Assembly: GCF_000004075.3 (NCBI RefSeq)
Contig: NC_026660.2
Span: 20,959,498-21,023,497, forward strand
Direction: 5' to 3'
Length of the DNA stretch: 64,000 nt
DNA from: Cucumis sativus
Taxonomy: Eukaryota; Streptophyta; Magnoliopsida; Cucurbitales; Cucurbitaceae
This document shows positions 12,242-25,311 of the stretch, piece after piece (positions within the stretch are counted from its first letter, which is position 1; every line of letters begins with the position of its first letter). The position numbers were made by a program, and so were the translations under genes. The notes under the pieces were generated by a model. The model saw only the letters and a program-made list of their open reading frames with translations. It was not told where the DNA came from and searched no databases.

Positions 12242-14104
12242 ATGGCGGACTTTGAATCCTCCGCTCTTCAACCTCCCAATTCCAATTACCTTCTCTCTCT
12301 TCCCCCCTCCCCCCCATCTCTCGATCCTCCTCCTTCTCCTCCAATTCGCCCTCTTTTCCCTTTCTCCAAGCGCCCCGCCATTCGAGTCACTTCCGAGTTC
12401 GACAGTGAATCTTCCATTTTCTTCCACAAGGTCTCATGCAAGCTCCTCGACAACCTCGCCAAGGTAAAGTTCTCCTTCCAAAACGACAATAAGGGCCAAA
12501 TCACTGACTCCCAGTTCCAATTCCGTTCCAAGTACCTCTCCATTCATTATGATCCTGACGAACACAATGCTCTCCTCCGTTCTTCTATCGATGTTGGCCC
12601 TAGGTTGCACTTCCGTGCTGCTCATGATGTTAAGGTTTCTTTCCCCCTGCTTTTTCTAACTTTCATTTTGTTTTTGTGTGTTTTTCTTGATGCCCAACCT
12701 ACTATTTCAAGCAAATAAGGCTCCATGCCTGAGAAATTTCTGTTAAATTAGAATGTAAACTGCATTTCTCAAATTTTCTTTTGTTGGGGTATGTGCTCGA
12801 GGCCTAGAGCACGGATGGTTATGGTTGACTTTTGTTATCTCCTGGGATGCTGGATTGTGCCTTTATGCTTTGGTTTTTATGAACTTACATATGTTTGTTT
12901 CAGGGTCAACAAGGAGAGCTTGGTGTGGTTGCTAAAATTGCCGATCCTGGTTACTCCTTGGAACTGTCTTCACCTGTTCCTGCTATTGGAGCGGTTAGTT
13001 TTAGTAAATTGTGAATCTTTATCCTCAGTGGCACTGCCCGTGTGTATATGAACTGCGTCATATTACTTCCCATATTCGATAGCGTTACAGAAATTGTTAC
13101 TATAATGCTTTTAGTATTTTGTCATTGGGAACCTTTTATTGAGCTGTTAAGATTGACTATACTTCGACGGATATTGATATTATTTAGCCAAGAGCAACTT
13201 TTAAGTTTCCCATGGGTGAAATTTCATTGGAAGAAAGAGAAGAGGAGGAAGTGAACCGGGCAATGTCAATAAATGGTGTTCTTAAAGGGAAATTTCTGAA
13301 TGGCAACTGCGCTGCTCACTACAAGGATGAAGACTTGGAACTGAGATACAGCTACAAGGTTAGAATAATAAAAAATGTCAAAGTTGTTGTTGCCTTGTAT
13401 CTTGAACTTTCTATGACCAAAAAGATGCAAGCATGGCTTGTTCTGAATTGTTTGCTGTTGGAACTTAGTAGTCTTTTACTTTCAAGTTTCAACATTGTTT
13501 GGTGAGCGTCTGAACTCTTTTGCAGGATGAGGCACTTTCATTTATTCCAAAAGTTTCTTTGCCATCAAATGCATTGTCATTTGCATTCAAGCGTCGGTTT
13601 GGTCCTTCTGATAAATTGAGGTTAGGTTTCAAACTCGGTAAAGGGTGTTTGATGGCCAATAATTCCAATAGTTGATTGTAGTCCATTTAAGATATAGCTT
13701 AATACCCTTGTCCTAAATCTACATTTCACAATTAACTTCATCAGCTATTGGTATGATTTTGATTCTAACGACTGGAGTGCGGTGTACAAGCACACATATG
13801 GGAAAGATTTGAAACTTAAAGCTGGTTACGATACAAAGGAGAAACTCGGCTGGGCTTCTCTTTGGGTAAGTTGTTCCAGCTGTTTAGGCGTTTCAGAAAG
13901 AATACTAATGGAAACACTAACAGCAGGATAGTTATGAAACAAGTTATTGAGCTGAGCTACCATGAGTTTCAGGTTGGAGATGAAGGGGGGAAAGCAAAAA
14001 CAGCTCCAATGAAGATGAAAGTACAATTCATGTTACAAGTTCCACAAGATGACATTAGGTCTGCAGCTCTAATGTTCAGGGTCAAAAAGAGATGGGATAT
14101 ATGA
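12242..14104 (+). CDS. OEP37: Outer envelope pore protein 37, chloroplastic
   Basis: Beta-barrel, cation-selective channel of the chloroplast outer envelope. Exons 12242-12634, 12904-12993, 13188-13358, 13526-13620, 13745-13865 and 13973-14104 join in frame to 333 residues. Order of recognisable blocks: a Pro/Ser-rich N-terminus, RPAIRVTSEFDSES, VSCKLLDNLAKVKFSFQN, DVGPRLHFRAAHDVK, the acidic EEREEEEVNR segment, SFIPKVSLPSNALSFAFKRR, SYWYDFDSNDWSAVYKHT, LGWASLWVGDEGG and the strongly conserved end MKMKVQFMLQVPQDDI...VKKRWDI. There is no transit peptide, as expected for an outer-envelope barrel. All introns are GT-AG. The identification comes from close match to the remembered Arabidopsis family member over its whole length. 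Confidence 0.95.
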
Positions 14105-16620
14105 TTCAGTCTTTCTTCATTTCTCCTTGTCTACATCTGAATTTAAGCTTTCTTTTTAAATACATGTTAAAATTTTAAATGTTGCTGTAAACATCTGTGG
14201 GATGATGGTGCTATTAATGAAGTTTCTTTTGTAGACGGGAGAAAGAAAAAGGAAAATATAACAAAATAGTTTAGGGAAGCTAAATTTAGGTGGATAAAAG
14301 GTTCTGTTTTCATAAATCTGCCAATGGATCCATAGATTCTATATTAATGTTGGCAACATCTCGTACATGATGTAACTATTAAAATGTGGTGAAAATCATC
14401 TATTTGTTCTAAGTCTTAGAGGAATATGTTCGGTTAAGTCTTAAAAATGTACTTTTTTTTTTTTTTAGTCTCTACGTTTATAAAAATAGATCTATTTAAT
14501 CTACGAGTAATGTATTTTTTTTTTTTTTTTTGCTTCTTTTTTTTAGTTCTTGAGTTTTTAAAAAGAGATTTGAAAAGTCACTCAAATAATTATATATTTT
14601 TTTAAGTATAAAACATAATTTTATAGACATTTTAAATTAGAACAATAATTTTTAAAATGAGCGTTTTCTAAAATAACAAAATAAATTAAAATATTTTTAA
14701 GTTATAGTAAAATTTTTGAATCTAGAAGCATTTTGAAATTTTGTTGAGAATATTTTATCAAATTTGTTATTTATTACCATTTTTTTTTAAAAAATAATAT
14801 TCTCTAAACCTATTTTTTATAATTTTAATTACCCTATAATTATTCTATAAAAGTATTAAAGAAACAAATACTAATTAAACCTATTTTTAAAAATTTAGAG
14901 AATAAAAATATATACCAAAAAAGAGTTTATTTTTATAAACTTATGGATTAAAAATGTATATTTTTAAAACTTAGAGACCAATTGTGTACGTTTATCAAAA
15001 CTTGGGGGCTATAAAAGTAATTTTTGTGATGATTGGTTTGGTTTTGTTTTATGTTAAGTATTTGTTGAGGCCATGATTATCCATGAAAAATATAATAAAT
15101 CAATGGTAATTTGAAGAGTGCTTTCCTATACAAAATCAAGATTGGAATTCCATTAAATATTGAAATTAATATGCATTAAAATATTGATTCTCAAGAAAGA
15201 CTAAACTAAAAACTCATTTCCAAGAAGTACCTTTTAGTTCCTCATTGATCTTCTAGTAGCATCAAGAAGAAGGATGAACATCGAACACGTCTTAGAAATT
15301 TTATTGATGAATTTGGAGAGAATTTACAAAAGATTGAGCCATAACTATTTGGAATTGAGTGTGGACAATGAATTATGAAGTTGATTGTGTAAAATACAAG
15401 AGAAAAATGGGGTTTTATAACTAATTGACTGTCAAAGTTTGTAACGCTACAGCGCTAGGCATAACTGTCAATGGCGTCGTGACGATCGAAATGGAGATGC
15501 AACACTAAGCATGGATTTGTTAGCTCTTGGGAACATAGCTTTGTCACACACATGGTGGTGTGCAGATGACGCCAACAAGAGTATTTTTGTAATTTGAATC
15601 TTTTGCCTCGTTTTAGCTTAAAATTGAGTCGTGCTTGCTCTGATGGACTTCTTTGCTTCACTAGATCATATTTTTCTACAAAATAAGGCTCGCTTATTTA
15701 TTATTATTTAATGAGCAATGATATTATGAAATGACTTGGAAAGTATGTGATTTTTCTATAAATTTGTGGTTGATGTGATAACCATTGTGAAACTACTTTT
15801 GAGAATTTTTACGAGTTATATATGAGAATTTGGAATTTGAACTTGATTTTAATCTTCATATTAATATTGATTATTTGTTAAAGACAAACGATTGTTTGAG
15901 AATAATTTATGAGAATTAACAATTGATGGAATGGTTATGTTAGATATTATGAAAAGTGATTTTCAAACCACTAGAGATCTAGTACATATCCTTGCATGTA
16001 GGTTTATGAATTTTCAAGAAATGATTAATTACTATAAACTCGAAAGTTCAAGATTTCATGAATATTTGATAAATTCGTCAATATCTTATAGACAAAATAT
16101 TTCTTTATAACTCGAATTATTCAAAACCATAAGAAACTCTAAAGTGATTTAGGCACTCATAAGGTTATAGGCTTCATTTTTCTTTAATTCACCTGAAATC
16201 AAATTTATGATTTTAGATTACACTTTGATAGACCTCATAACTCAAAGTTACGTAAGTATATCATTCATACTCCCAAAACTCGACCATGATCATGTTCTTC
16301 GTACTTTAATCCTCCAAGTATTGATTTATACTCAAATTATCTCAAAATCAATGTGCAAGCTTTTAACTAATAACCAATAGCCCCTTGAATTAAGGTTTCA
16401 TACCTCATAGGTTCTTCATAATATCATTTAATTTATTTACTCCTTACTCAATGCCTACTCAATAATTCGCATATTATTCAAAATTATCCCAAAATTGGCT
16501 TTAGACCCAAATTTATGCAATTTATATCCAAAATATCTTTAAAATACCTAAATAATCACACATTTTTCTCACAAGCATCAAATAAATAAAAATAGGCCAA
16601 TTGGGTGTCAATGGCACTTG
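14105..16620. other. AT-rich intergenic DNA
   Basis: Poly-T and poly-A tracts dominate 14450-15000. A less AT-rich island lies around 15430-15620. No coding frame, RNA gene or bounded mobile element was recognised. Confidence 0.45.
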
Positions 16621-16670
16621 GGTGGGGTAGGAGACAAAAAAAAAAAAAAGTGTAATTAGGGCGTGTTGGG

Positions 16671-16863
16671 TGTCACGGTCATGCTTGAAAGTGCGATTGT
16701 GACACTGGACCCATGGGTGAGCGACCGTGTGCAACAGGACAAGCACATGGTCGTGTGGATGGATGTCACGATTATGCTTGAAAGTGCAATTGTGACACTG
16801 GAAGCATAGGTGAGCGACCGTGTGCAGCAGGACAAGCACATGGTCGTGTGGATGGGTGTCAGG
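16671..16863. repeat. 93-bp tandem repeat, two full copies
   Basis: Units begin at 16671, 16764 and 16857 (the last is only a few bases). Each contains TGTCACG(G/A)T(C/T)ATGCTTGAAAGTG, GTGACACTGGA, GGTGAGCGACCGTGTGCA and GACAAGCACATGGTCGTGTG. The copies differ at a handful of positions. 93 is a multiple of three, so the minus strand stays open through the array, but no other coding signal is present. Confidence 0.92.
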
Positions 16864-18400
16864 GGCTAGTTGGTGTTGGGCTGCCTGACATTCTTATTTT
16901 ACAACCAAGTTTAACTTTAGTTTCTTCCAATCCATTGAGAATTAGCCTAAACAACCTTCATGAAACTTCAAAAGGAACTTCTTACTTTACTAACGTGTAC
17001 TTTTATAAAATTTTATCTTATTTGGTTGGCCTTGAACAAGCTCCTCAAAGAAAACTCTCGAGATTTGATAGTTTTTTTTTAAACAATTTGCTTCTCTTCT
17101 CGATTTCTCCACCTTTTTGTACTCAATTTTGTACTCAATTTTGTCCGACAATTCCAACTTATCTCATTCACTCAACTTTTAAGTAATTTGGGAGAATCGA
17201 CTTAATCTTTTAGCTCTTTATGTGAAGTCTAGGAGCCACTCTTTTACTCCATTCAAATTGAGCCAACAAACTTATCTACCAAAAGTAGAATAACAAACAA
17301 AGTAAATTAAAAGTGAAATACCACTACAAATCATAGCTATGTATATTTAATTAAAGATTTTGGATTTTGGTAGAGAATGTTATTAATTATGACAAGAGAT
17401 CTCAGTACCCTAAGTTGTTCAAGGATTAAAACTTTCAAGGATGAAAGTTTTTAAAAGGTAGAGGATCTTGAAAGTTGACGAGGACAGAAAGGATTCATGA
17501 CATGTCATAGTGGAATTCAGTTTTGCTCATAGTGGGATTCAGTTTTGCTTTCGCATCTATGTATCAGTTATACAGTATTAGTTTTGTCTCATTTGTTTAC
17601 CTTATTTCTTTAAAGAACTGTCATAATCCACAAATCATGTTTTCAAATTATTTTTATTGGTTTGTCGATTTTATGTCTTCAAACATTTATTGATATTAAT
17701 TTTATAAAAAAAAATTAGTTTTCCATTTTCAAGATATATTTTGATTAATGACTTTAATTTAGCTTAAAAGTTCAGATCGTTACATTAAACACGTACTAAA
17801 CCATTTTGAGTACATGAGTAACAATAGACTTAAGTGATCTTAAGAGTAAAGAAAGTAAAAACTCAAGCAAAATGAGGACATAGATAGTTTCTGTGAAGAT
17901 GAAAGGGTTATTTTAATTAGGAGTAGTTTTGTCATTGTTTAGGATAGAATAATTTGAATCTCAAACATTTACGGTATGATCTCGATGACAATCTCAACCA
18001 TGAAGGAACGAGAAAACATACCTTCAAGGCTACAAATTTACAAAAAACATGCTATTTTCATAAGGTAAAAACTAAAAGTAGTAATTTTGGATAGAGCCTA
18101 TTATACAATCGTAGAGTTTAAGAACCTATTTGATAAAAACTCGAAACTAAACGTGTAATGTAACCTATAGACAACTAACAACACCAATAACTAATCTTAT
18201 AATTCAACCTTCCAAACAAAAAGTTGGGTCAAATTGGAAGGCTTAAACTAGAATACTGTTTGTTCTTGTGCATTAAACAATATTATCTAGATCTTTATTA
18301 TGGAAAATGTTTCTGTCGTTCCTTCAAACTAAGAAATTTTGATATCAAATCTAGAAAATGTATTTCTTCAACACCAATATCAGTTTGCCTTTCTTTTTTA
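16864..18400. other. AT-rich intergenic DNA
   Basis: No gene was recognised. Short direct repeats occur, for example (G/A)ATTCAGTTTTGCT twice at about 17515-17549 and GTACTCAATTTT twice near 17120. Confidence 0.45.
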
Positions 18401-18403
18401 GGT

Positions 18404-18483
18404 TATTACAATTCAAATGGTAGGAATTCAAACCTACAACCTATCAAAATGGTTACTTGACCAATTGAACTATGCTCAAGCCA
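18404..18483 (-). repeat. tRNA-like (SINE-head-like) fragment
   Basis: On the minus strand a GAGCATAGTTCAATTGG A-box-like stretch is followed about 30 bases on by GGTTTGAATTCC, a B-box-like stretch. This is the arrangement of a tRNA-derived pol III promoter. It does not fold into a convincing complete tRNA (no obvious acceptor stem), so a decayed SINE or tRNA pseudogene is more likely. Confidence 0.45.
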
Positions 18484-18662
18484 GCAATAATTGAACATCT
18501 TTGATTGATGGTCACATCAAAGAACGCTGGAAACGAGCAATTAGTTGTGAGTTCATTCATAAAAGAATGACCAAACTAAGTTAAATCATTTCAGGAGGCC
18601 AACCTGTAATCAGAGAATGTAAAAGGATAAATGATGAAATAAAATCACAAATGAGAAGTGCT

Positions 18663-20614
18663 TTATTCAATGCGAACGATCTTGGGGTGGCAATGTTTAA
18701 ATTTGCAAATATCATCGAAGAAATCATCTGCACTGCCATGGCTACTCTTCATCCGAAGTATATTTATAACCAATGCCTTCAAGTTCTTGGCATACTTTGT
18801 AAACGATTCGAGAGTATTCATCTTCTGTTCGGCGTTCAACGGTGATCTAACCGTAACCCATACTTCTTCCAAACATGAGATTGCAAAATCTGGATCCACC
18901 TGAGTAACAAAAGAATGTAATTTATAAGCCAAGAACTCAATTCATCTCAAGAACAAGTTGATTCTACTTACACTTTTAAGGCTGTGTTTTTGGCAAAGTG
19001 CAGCAAACATGGCTCCATGAATGTCAAACTTTTGCAACTTTGGATGGTTATTGAAAAACTCAACAAAGTCAATTTCTGGGAAAGGTTCAAGTGCATCATA
19101 GTCTCCAGTGAATTCAACCTTCATGTAAAGATGTTTCACTTCACTCCCACATTCAAGAATTTTGCTTATTGCATTCCAACACCATTGAATACCTCTTAAG
19201 GACAGAACCTCCAGTGAAGCAAGCTTATCAAAATCCACCATGTATACTCTTCCTATCAAAGGTTTCCATACAAAAAAAAAACATAGTTATTATCCCTTTT
19301 ATCATGCCATACTTTGCAAATTGTAAGGATAAAGGTTCATATCGCTGAGGTCTTAGAAATGAAGTTCAAATGACTTTTAAGCGTTAGTACTTTTGCAAAT
19401 TTATCAGAGCCCACCTTGTAGGCTCTTTCTATTAGAGGTTTAAGAAAAGTTATCATTGTATCATGAAATAATTCAAACCATAAAGATAGGCAACAAATAT
19501 TGTAAGGCTCCTAAAGTTATCCTGTGAGCGTAGTACTTCTTTAATTAAAACGTTTTCAAATTTCCACCTTGTATACTCCCTAGTTCCTACTGATGGTTTC
19601 CATACAAGAAACGACTATATCCCCTAAGTCATGTTGTATTTTGTAAACATTAAAGACAAACAAGACAATCACTATCATAACTGTCATAAAATGAGTTTGC
19701 AATGACTATTGAATGTGGTACTTTAATATAATTAAGGTTCTATTTAGTGTTTTGATCACATAATTGTATACTATGAAAGAAAAAATTTCTTTTAAATGGT
19801 TGAAAGAATATTTTACCCTCACAAGAATCATACCGAACTTTCCTTCACAAGATTTTTAGTTATGATGATTACCGTGATTATTGGCAATTGAAAGATTTCT
19901 CAAGGAACTTGTCCCACGGGCTCTAATCCAACTACAGCCTTGAACTTCAAGGAGTTGAAGTTTAGGAGCATTGATCAAAAGTGAGCAGTTCCCCAAGCCA
20001 TAGAAGTCCAGCTTACACTGCTCCAAAAGCTTCAGCTCAATTGAAACTGAAGAAAGACCTTCACAGGCAAGGAGCAATAAGTTGGACAAATTAGGACATG
20101 CATGAAGAGCAGTGTTCAATGCAGGATCCTCAAATTTGGCACCAACAATCTCAAGGTTTTTTAGCTTTTGAAACACATCCCACCTGGGTGAATGTGTCAT
20201 TAACACACCCCATAATTTAAGTGTCTCCAAATTTGCTGCAGATTTAAGGCATTCCAACTTGGAAGGGCTCTCTTGACAAGCCTGAAGATCAACCAGATTA
20301 TCCATTCGTAGCTCAAGGTGTCGAAGTGTAGGGCCAACACTAGACAACCATGAAGCAAGACCAGCACCTGTAAATGGACTATAAACAACAAGCTCCTCCA
20401 AGTGAACAATGGATGATATTATCCTCCAAATGATGATGTCGGGACTCAACCCGCCCGAATGGTTGTCAAAAGAGTTACGAGGGAAATAGAGACTTCGAAT
20501 GTAGGGTGTCGAGTCTTTCCAGCGCTTAGATACGCAATTGCAGACAGCCACATCCCGAGCATTGCTCATATGTGACAAGATGCACTGAACAATAGCATCC
20601 GGGAGCGAGTCCAT
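18663..20614 (-). CDS. F-box/LRR-type protein, At1g10780-like
   Basis: Probable substrate receptor of an SCF ubiquitin ligase. Exons 20614-19873, 19252-18972 and 18899-18663 join to 419 residues. The F-box occupies about residues 1-45 (MDSLPDAIVQCILSHM...CVSKRWKD) and would bind the SKP1/ASK adaptor. The rest is a series of degenerate leucine-rich repeats (LEELVVYSPF, LRHLELRMDNL, LETLKLWGVLM, LKNLEIVGAKF, NLSNLLLLACEG, LEVLSLRGIQWCW), ending RSPLNAEQKMNTLESF and ICKFKHCHPKIVRIE. There is no FBD domain. Start choice: the ATG at 20614 matches the family start, and the frame upstream contains an intron acceptor (CACACAG at 20616) one base before the ATG, implying a 5'UTR intron. The substrate is unknown. 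Confidence 0.92.
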
Positions 20615-20615
20615 T

Positions 20616-21376
20616 CTGTGTGGACAACCATCAAACAGATTGTGGTCAGTAACCAAACATTTCACAGTGAAGGATCAGCAGGGAACGAAAGGTAACATGG
20701 CATTACAATGTAAACAAGAACCATAAGGAACTTTCAATCATTCAAACTTCCTAATTCAACAAAATTTCGTACAATTTGCACACAATTTCCTTTTAGCGTT
20801 TTAGTTCAACACATTATCAAAAAAAAAAAAAAAAAACCACATGGACTAGTTTCGGATCAGTAGCGTCTTCACAAAAACAACAACTAGACAAAATGCACCC
20901 ATGTTTTTCATCCAAAATCCTCCAAAATGAAACAAACAGAAAGCATTTAGGGTCATAAACTGGCAGAGAAGTCTTGTAATTGGCAGATGAAAAAAGTGAA
21001 AAGAAAGCACATTTCCATGATGAATCAGAATTGAACAAGTCCCATGGTTTGTTATTGTTAATATTCGATCAACCCACTTTCAAAATGATGTAATTGATTA
21101 CATTAACAAAGATATTAGTAAAAATGACATAGTTCAGTAGCTAAAAAAAAAGGCAAACCCCAAAGTGAAAAAAAAAAAGCATTCTCATTGAAGAATTGAA
21201 GATCCATAAACAAGGAGAGAAAAGCAAAGAGCTCAAAAGAAAAACAAAAACACCAGGAAAGGAAAGAAAGAGTACAGAGAAGGGAGAAAAAAAAAACATG
21301 AAACCCAGAAAAAGGTGGGGGAATGAATGAAATTTGTAGAAGTTGAAGAAGGGGGGGGGGAAGGGAAGGAGCTTAC
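20616..21376 (-). other. 5'UTR intron of the F-box gene (inferred)
   Basis: Minus strand: donor ATT|GTAAGC at 21376 and acceptor TTGTCCACACAG ending at 20616. The acceptor leaves a single base before the ATG. The upstream exon (about 21377-21650) would be purine-rich on the plus strand, hence CT-rich in the transcript. RNA evidence is needed for the exact first-exon start. Confidence 0.6.
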
Positions 21377-21456
21377 AATAGTGAAAAATGGGGAAGTGGG
21401 TATTGAGAGGAAGAGGAAAGTGAAAATGGAGATGGATCTGAGGAGGGTTTATGTTA

Positions 21457-21489
<33 letters not shown>

Positions 21490-21695
21490 TGAATGAAATG
21501 AAGAAGGAGCGCGCTTATAGAGACGTTTGAAAGTAGAAAAAGAGAGAGAGAGGGAGGGAGGGTTATATTGTGGGTTTTGGTGTTTTGGGTTTTGGATTTT
21601 GGATTTTGATAATTTTCAAAATTTGAAAGCGTGAGAGTTGGGAGGGAGAGACCATTACCCTCTCCCTCTCTCTCTTCTTTTCAATTTCCCCTCTT
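21457..21695 (-). promoter_or_regulatory. CT/GA-rich leader and promoter of the F-box gene
   Basis: A (GA)n run at about 21459-21486, GAGAG clusters near 21540-21565 and a CTCTCTC run near 21658-21675 surround the expected transcription start. Such pyrimidine patches are typical of TATA-poor plant core promoters. No TATA box was identified. Confidence 0.4.
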
Positions 21696-21699
21696 CTTC

Positions 21700-24170
21700 C
21701 CTTTCCAATTCTTTTCTTTTCCGCCCCTCTCCTTCTCCATTCTTTTTCTTTTATATCATTTCTTCAATTTTTAATTCTATCCCTCTCTTTAATTTACATT
21801 TTCTTTTACTCAATTTCATTAAATAATATTTTTTTTCATTCAAATATTAAAATAACAGTGAACCCAAATTGGAAAAATAACAATAGCCTTTCTAAATAAA
21901 ATATTAATAATTTTTTTATTTTAAAAAAAGGAAAACAGATTTCACAGATAACATAATCTACAAAAGAAACAATAGATTCTTAAATATTTTTTTGAAAAAA
22001 TAGACTGTGGGATATTTGATTTTTTTTTTCCTTTAGTGATAATGCTGCCTAATTTGACATTTAAATAATTGAATATCTCTTTAGCATCACACTTGAGAAA
22101 TTTTAAATAAATAACATTTCATCTGCTTTCGTAATTTTTTTAATAGAATTTTATATATCTAATTTTTTTTTGTTGTAGAATAAAAAATTAGAATATCAAA
22201 TCTAATTTTTAAATAGTTGAGTTAAACAATCTTTTAGTTTCAATTTTGTTAACTTACTCTCCTAATTTTTATGAATTTTTTTGTAGCTTGATTTCAAAAA
22301 TCATCCAATTTTAGGACTACAATATAATTTCATTGTTTAAGGTATTTTTTTTAATTTTTTTTATAATTTAACGTGAATTGTGTTTTTGTTTGTTTTCAAA
22401 AATAGTAAATTTTACAAAATATTTACAACATATAGTAAATTCTATCACTCATAGTCATTCATATACATTATATATTTTGAAATTTTGAAATGGACTGATT
22501 TTGATCTTAAAATTATTATTTTTGGTTAAAATATTATTTATGTTTCTTTATTTGAAAGTTTATTCAATTTTAGTCTTTATCTAATTTTAACTTTTACTGA
22601 GTCTTAACTTTAGTTTTAACTACTACTTTTTTTTTTTTTGTTATTTTCTTTAAATGCCTAATATATAATATTTAATATAAATTTTAAAAATATATTAGCA
22701 TATTGTTTTTCCTTCCTTTAAATTATTGGTATTGGTATTGCAAGACGTATTTTGAAAGTTTATAATAAAAGTGTTGTATATAAGATTTAAAATTTTAGTT
22801 GAACTGACGAAGTAATACCTATTGCAAAAATAAACGTTGATCATTGTTGTATCATATTGAAGTAAGGAATAGAATCAAAGAAAAACGTTACTCACATAAA
22901 AAGAATAAAAATTTTCTTTTGAAGAAAAATAACACACCCAAAATATTTTCTTTAAAGTATATGAAAAGAATAATGACTTTCAAATTATAAAATGAATTAA
23001 ATAATGGAAAATTTACGTAAATAGAAGAAAATGGAGAGTATTTACCTTAAAAAAAATATATTCAGTTATTCAAGTTGGACTTGGATTAAAATACTCAAAT
23101 AGTTTGCAAATTTTTCTATTTTAAAAATTCTCATAAATAATATATCATTATTATTAATTCCTATAAGTATTGAAAATGTCACAATATGTATATTGATTGA
23201 TCATGATACATTAATATATATATATCTATTTTTATTTATTATGGTAAATATAGACTATAATATTTTGCTATATTTTGTAAATATTTTTGTTTAGTTTACA
23301 ATTTTAAAATATAGTCGTATATAGTTTAATTTTTTTATTCTATTAGTTAAGCAAGTGATAATTGGTTGGAGGCTAAAGAACGTGTCAATCCTACGACTCT
23401 AAGTTTCAAACTCTCTACAAGATCAAACTTACCTGGATATTTTCCGCATGCAACCTTGAGTCAAAAATTGCAAAAGAATTTGTGATGAGACTTTGTGGTC
23501 TACGAGATAATTTTTATTGACAAAAATCTTTGAATCTTCGATTATCAAAAACTTCTCTAAACAAAAGACAAAACTTAAATAGCTAACTTCCAATGAAATC
23601 TAGGAATAGGATACTAAGGTTAAATCCTTAATCTATTAGGATTAGGATTATTTTCTTTTATCAATTAGGATCAACCAGGTTTACATCACAACTATGTTAA
23701 GTTTTATTAAAATGAATAGAACTGAAAAGTATTAAAATTATATTCAAATTATTCAATAAAATATAGTTAATATTTTGATGTTGAGTCGATTCATATCAAT
23801 CTATATCATAAACAATAACATTGGCATCTAATTTTAATGATCATTTTCATGTTATGGACTAAATCGTAAAAAATTTAAAAATACAGAGACAAAATTGTTA
23901 TATATTAAATTTTATGGACTAAATTGTTAAAAAAATAAAAATATAGGAACTAAATTGCTATACATCAAAGTTCAAAGATTAAAGGGCTCTTTGAAATGAC
24001 TTTAAGATTTGTTTTTTTTCTTTCAAAATGCATTTTTCGTTTTTTTTTAAAAACTCCTTAAAACAAAGACATCTTGACAATTTCTTTTTCAAAATTGTTT
24101 TTAAGTAAAAGTTTTTTTATATGTTATATACTAAAAATGTTTGTATTGATTTTAAATTACAATAAAAAAT
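21700..24170. other. AT-rich intergenic DNA
   Basis: Very AT-rich, with many homopolymer runs. No gene or bounded mobile element was seen. One less AT-rich segment (about 23370-23700) is unassigned. Confidence 0.45.
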
Positions 24171-24174
24171 TTGT

Positions 24175-25010
24175 TTGCGGAGGTGGTGGTTGAACTGGGC
24201 CAACGGTCATCGGGAATAGTGGTCGAAGGTGACTAATGATTGTTATTGAAAAACAGTTGTTGAAAGTTGGTCGTCAGTTGTCACGTACAATAGTCACCAG
24301 AGATGGTGGCCAAAGGTGCCCAATGGCAGTTGTGAAAAACGATGATCGAAGTTTGGTGATAATGGTCACATTAGGTTGGCCGACAACGATTGCTGTAAAC
24401 ACAATTGTTGAAAATTGACTATAGCCAGTCATCAAAGATAGTGGTCAGAGATCGCAGGTGATGATTTTCAAAAAATGGTAAAGGAAAGCTGGCTAACGAT
24501 AATCACCAAAAAATCATGACTAGAAGTTAGTTGTTAGCAAAAATGGTAAACGAAAAATTCATCATCAATGGCCAATAAAAAATAGTTGAAAAAAACAATG
24601 ATTCAAGGTTCACCGACAACGATTGACAATGGTCAACGGTGTGGCTATGTCTATCGTCAAAAAATAGTGATAGAAAAATGGAGTCGAAAGTTGATATACA
24701 GCAGTTGCCAAAAAGGGAATTGAAAAACGACGACAAGAAGTTGTCAATGGTGTCGTAAAAAACGATCGTGGGATTTGGTAGGGGGTAGACATCAAAAACA
24801 TTTGTCAAAAGTTGGAAAAAACAGTAGACGTAATTTGGTCGTCAACGATAAGTGAAAAAACTAGCTAAAAAACAATGATCGGATGTTCGTTGGGGACTCT
24901 TGACGATGGCCGATTGGTTGGCTTGCCTCAATTGTCCGAAAATGATCACCCAAAGTTCGCTTATGACAATTGTTGAAAGGTGGTCGTCGGAGGTTAGTCA
25001 TAATTTTTAA
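24175..25010. repeat. Degenerate short-period repeat tract, GC-richer than its surroundings
   Basis: Motifs such as GGTGGTCGAAGGT, GATGGTGGCCAAAGGTG, GGTTGGCCGACAACGATTG, GGTTCACCGACAACGATTG and GAAAAACGA recur irregularly. Open frames in it are short and low-complexity, so it is treated as a decayed minisatellite or transposon-internal repeat and not a gene. Confidence 0.5.
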
Positions 25011-25311
25011 AATCTATTTTAAGTGGTCGTGAAATACATTATTTTTTTTTTTAAAAAAAACTTATTTTATAATTTAATGGATGGAAAATAAAATCCAAAT
25101 CCACACTAAATTTTGATTTAATTTTCGTTTTTCAAAATAAAAATAAAAGTGTCAAGATGAATTTGAAGTTAAATTAAATTTCCCCTAATTGATGCCCAGA
25201 GGAGGATCGTATTGAGGGACTAAAATTCTACAATGAACAATGAACAATGAAAAGCAAATCATCGGTTAACTTCCCCACCAAGTGAGTCTCTCCCCATCCA
25301 CACTCTCTCAA

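Noticed and set aside
16522-16841. Open frame over the 93-bp repeat (minus strand)
   Set aside because: Open only because the repeat period is a multiple of three; no start context, family match or splice partners.
25282-25311. Ten-codon N-terminal extension of the methylthiotransferase
   Set aside because: It would begin with GTG; the first ATG in frame is at 25312.
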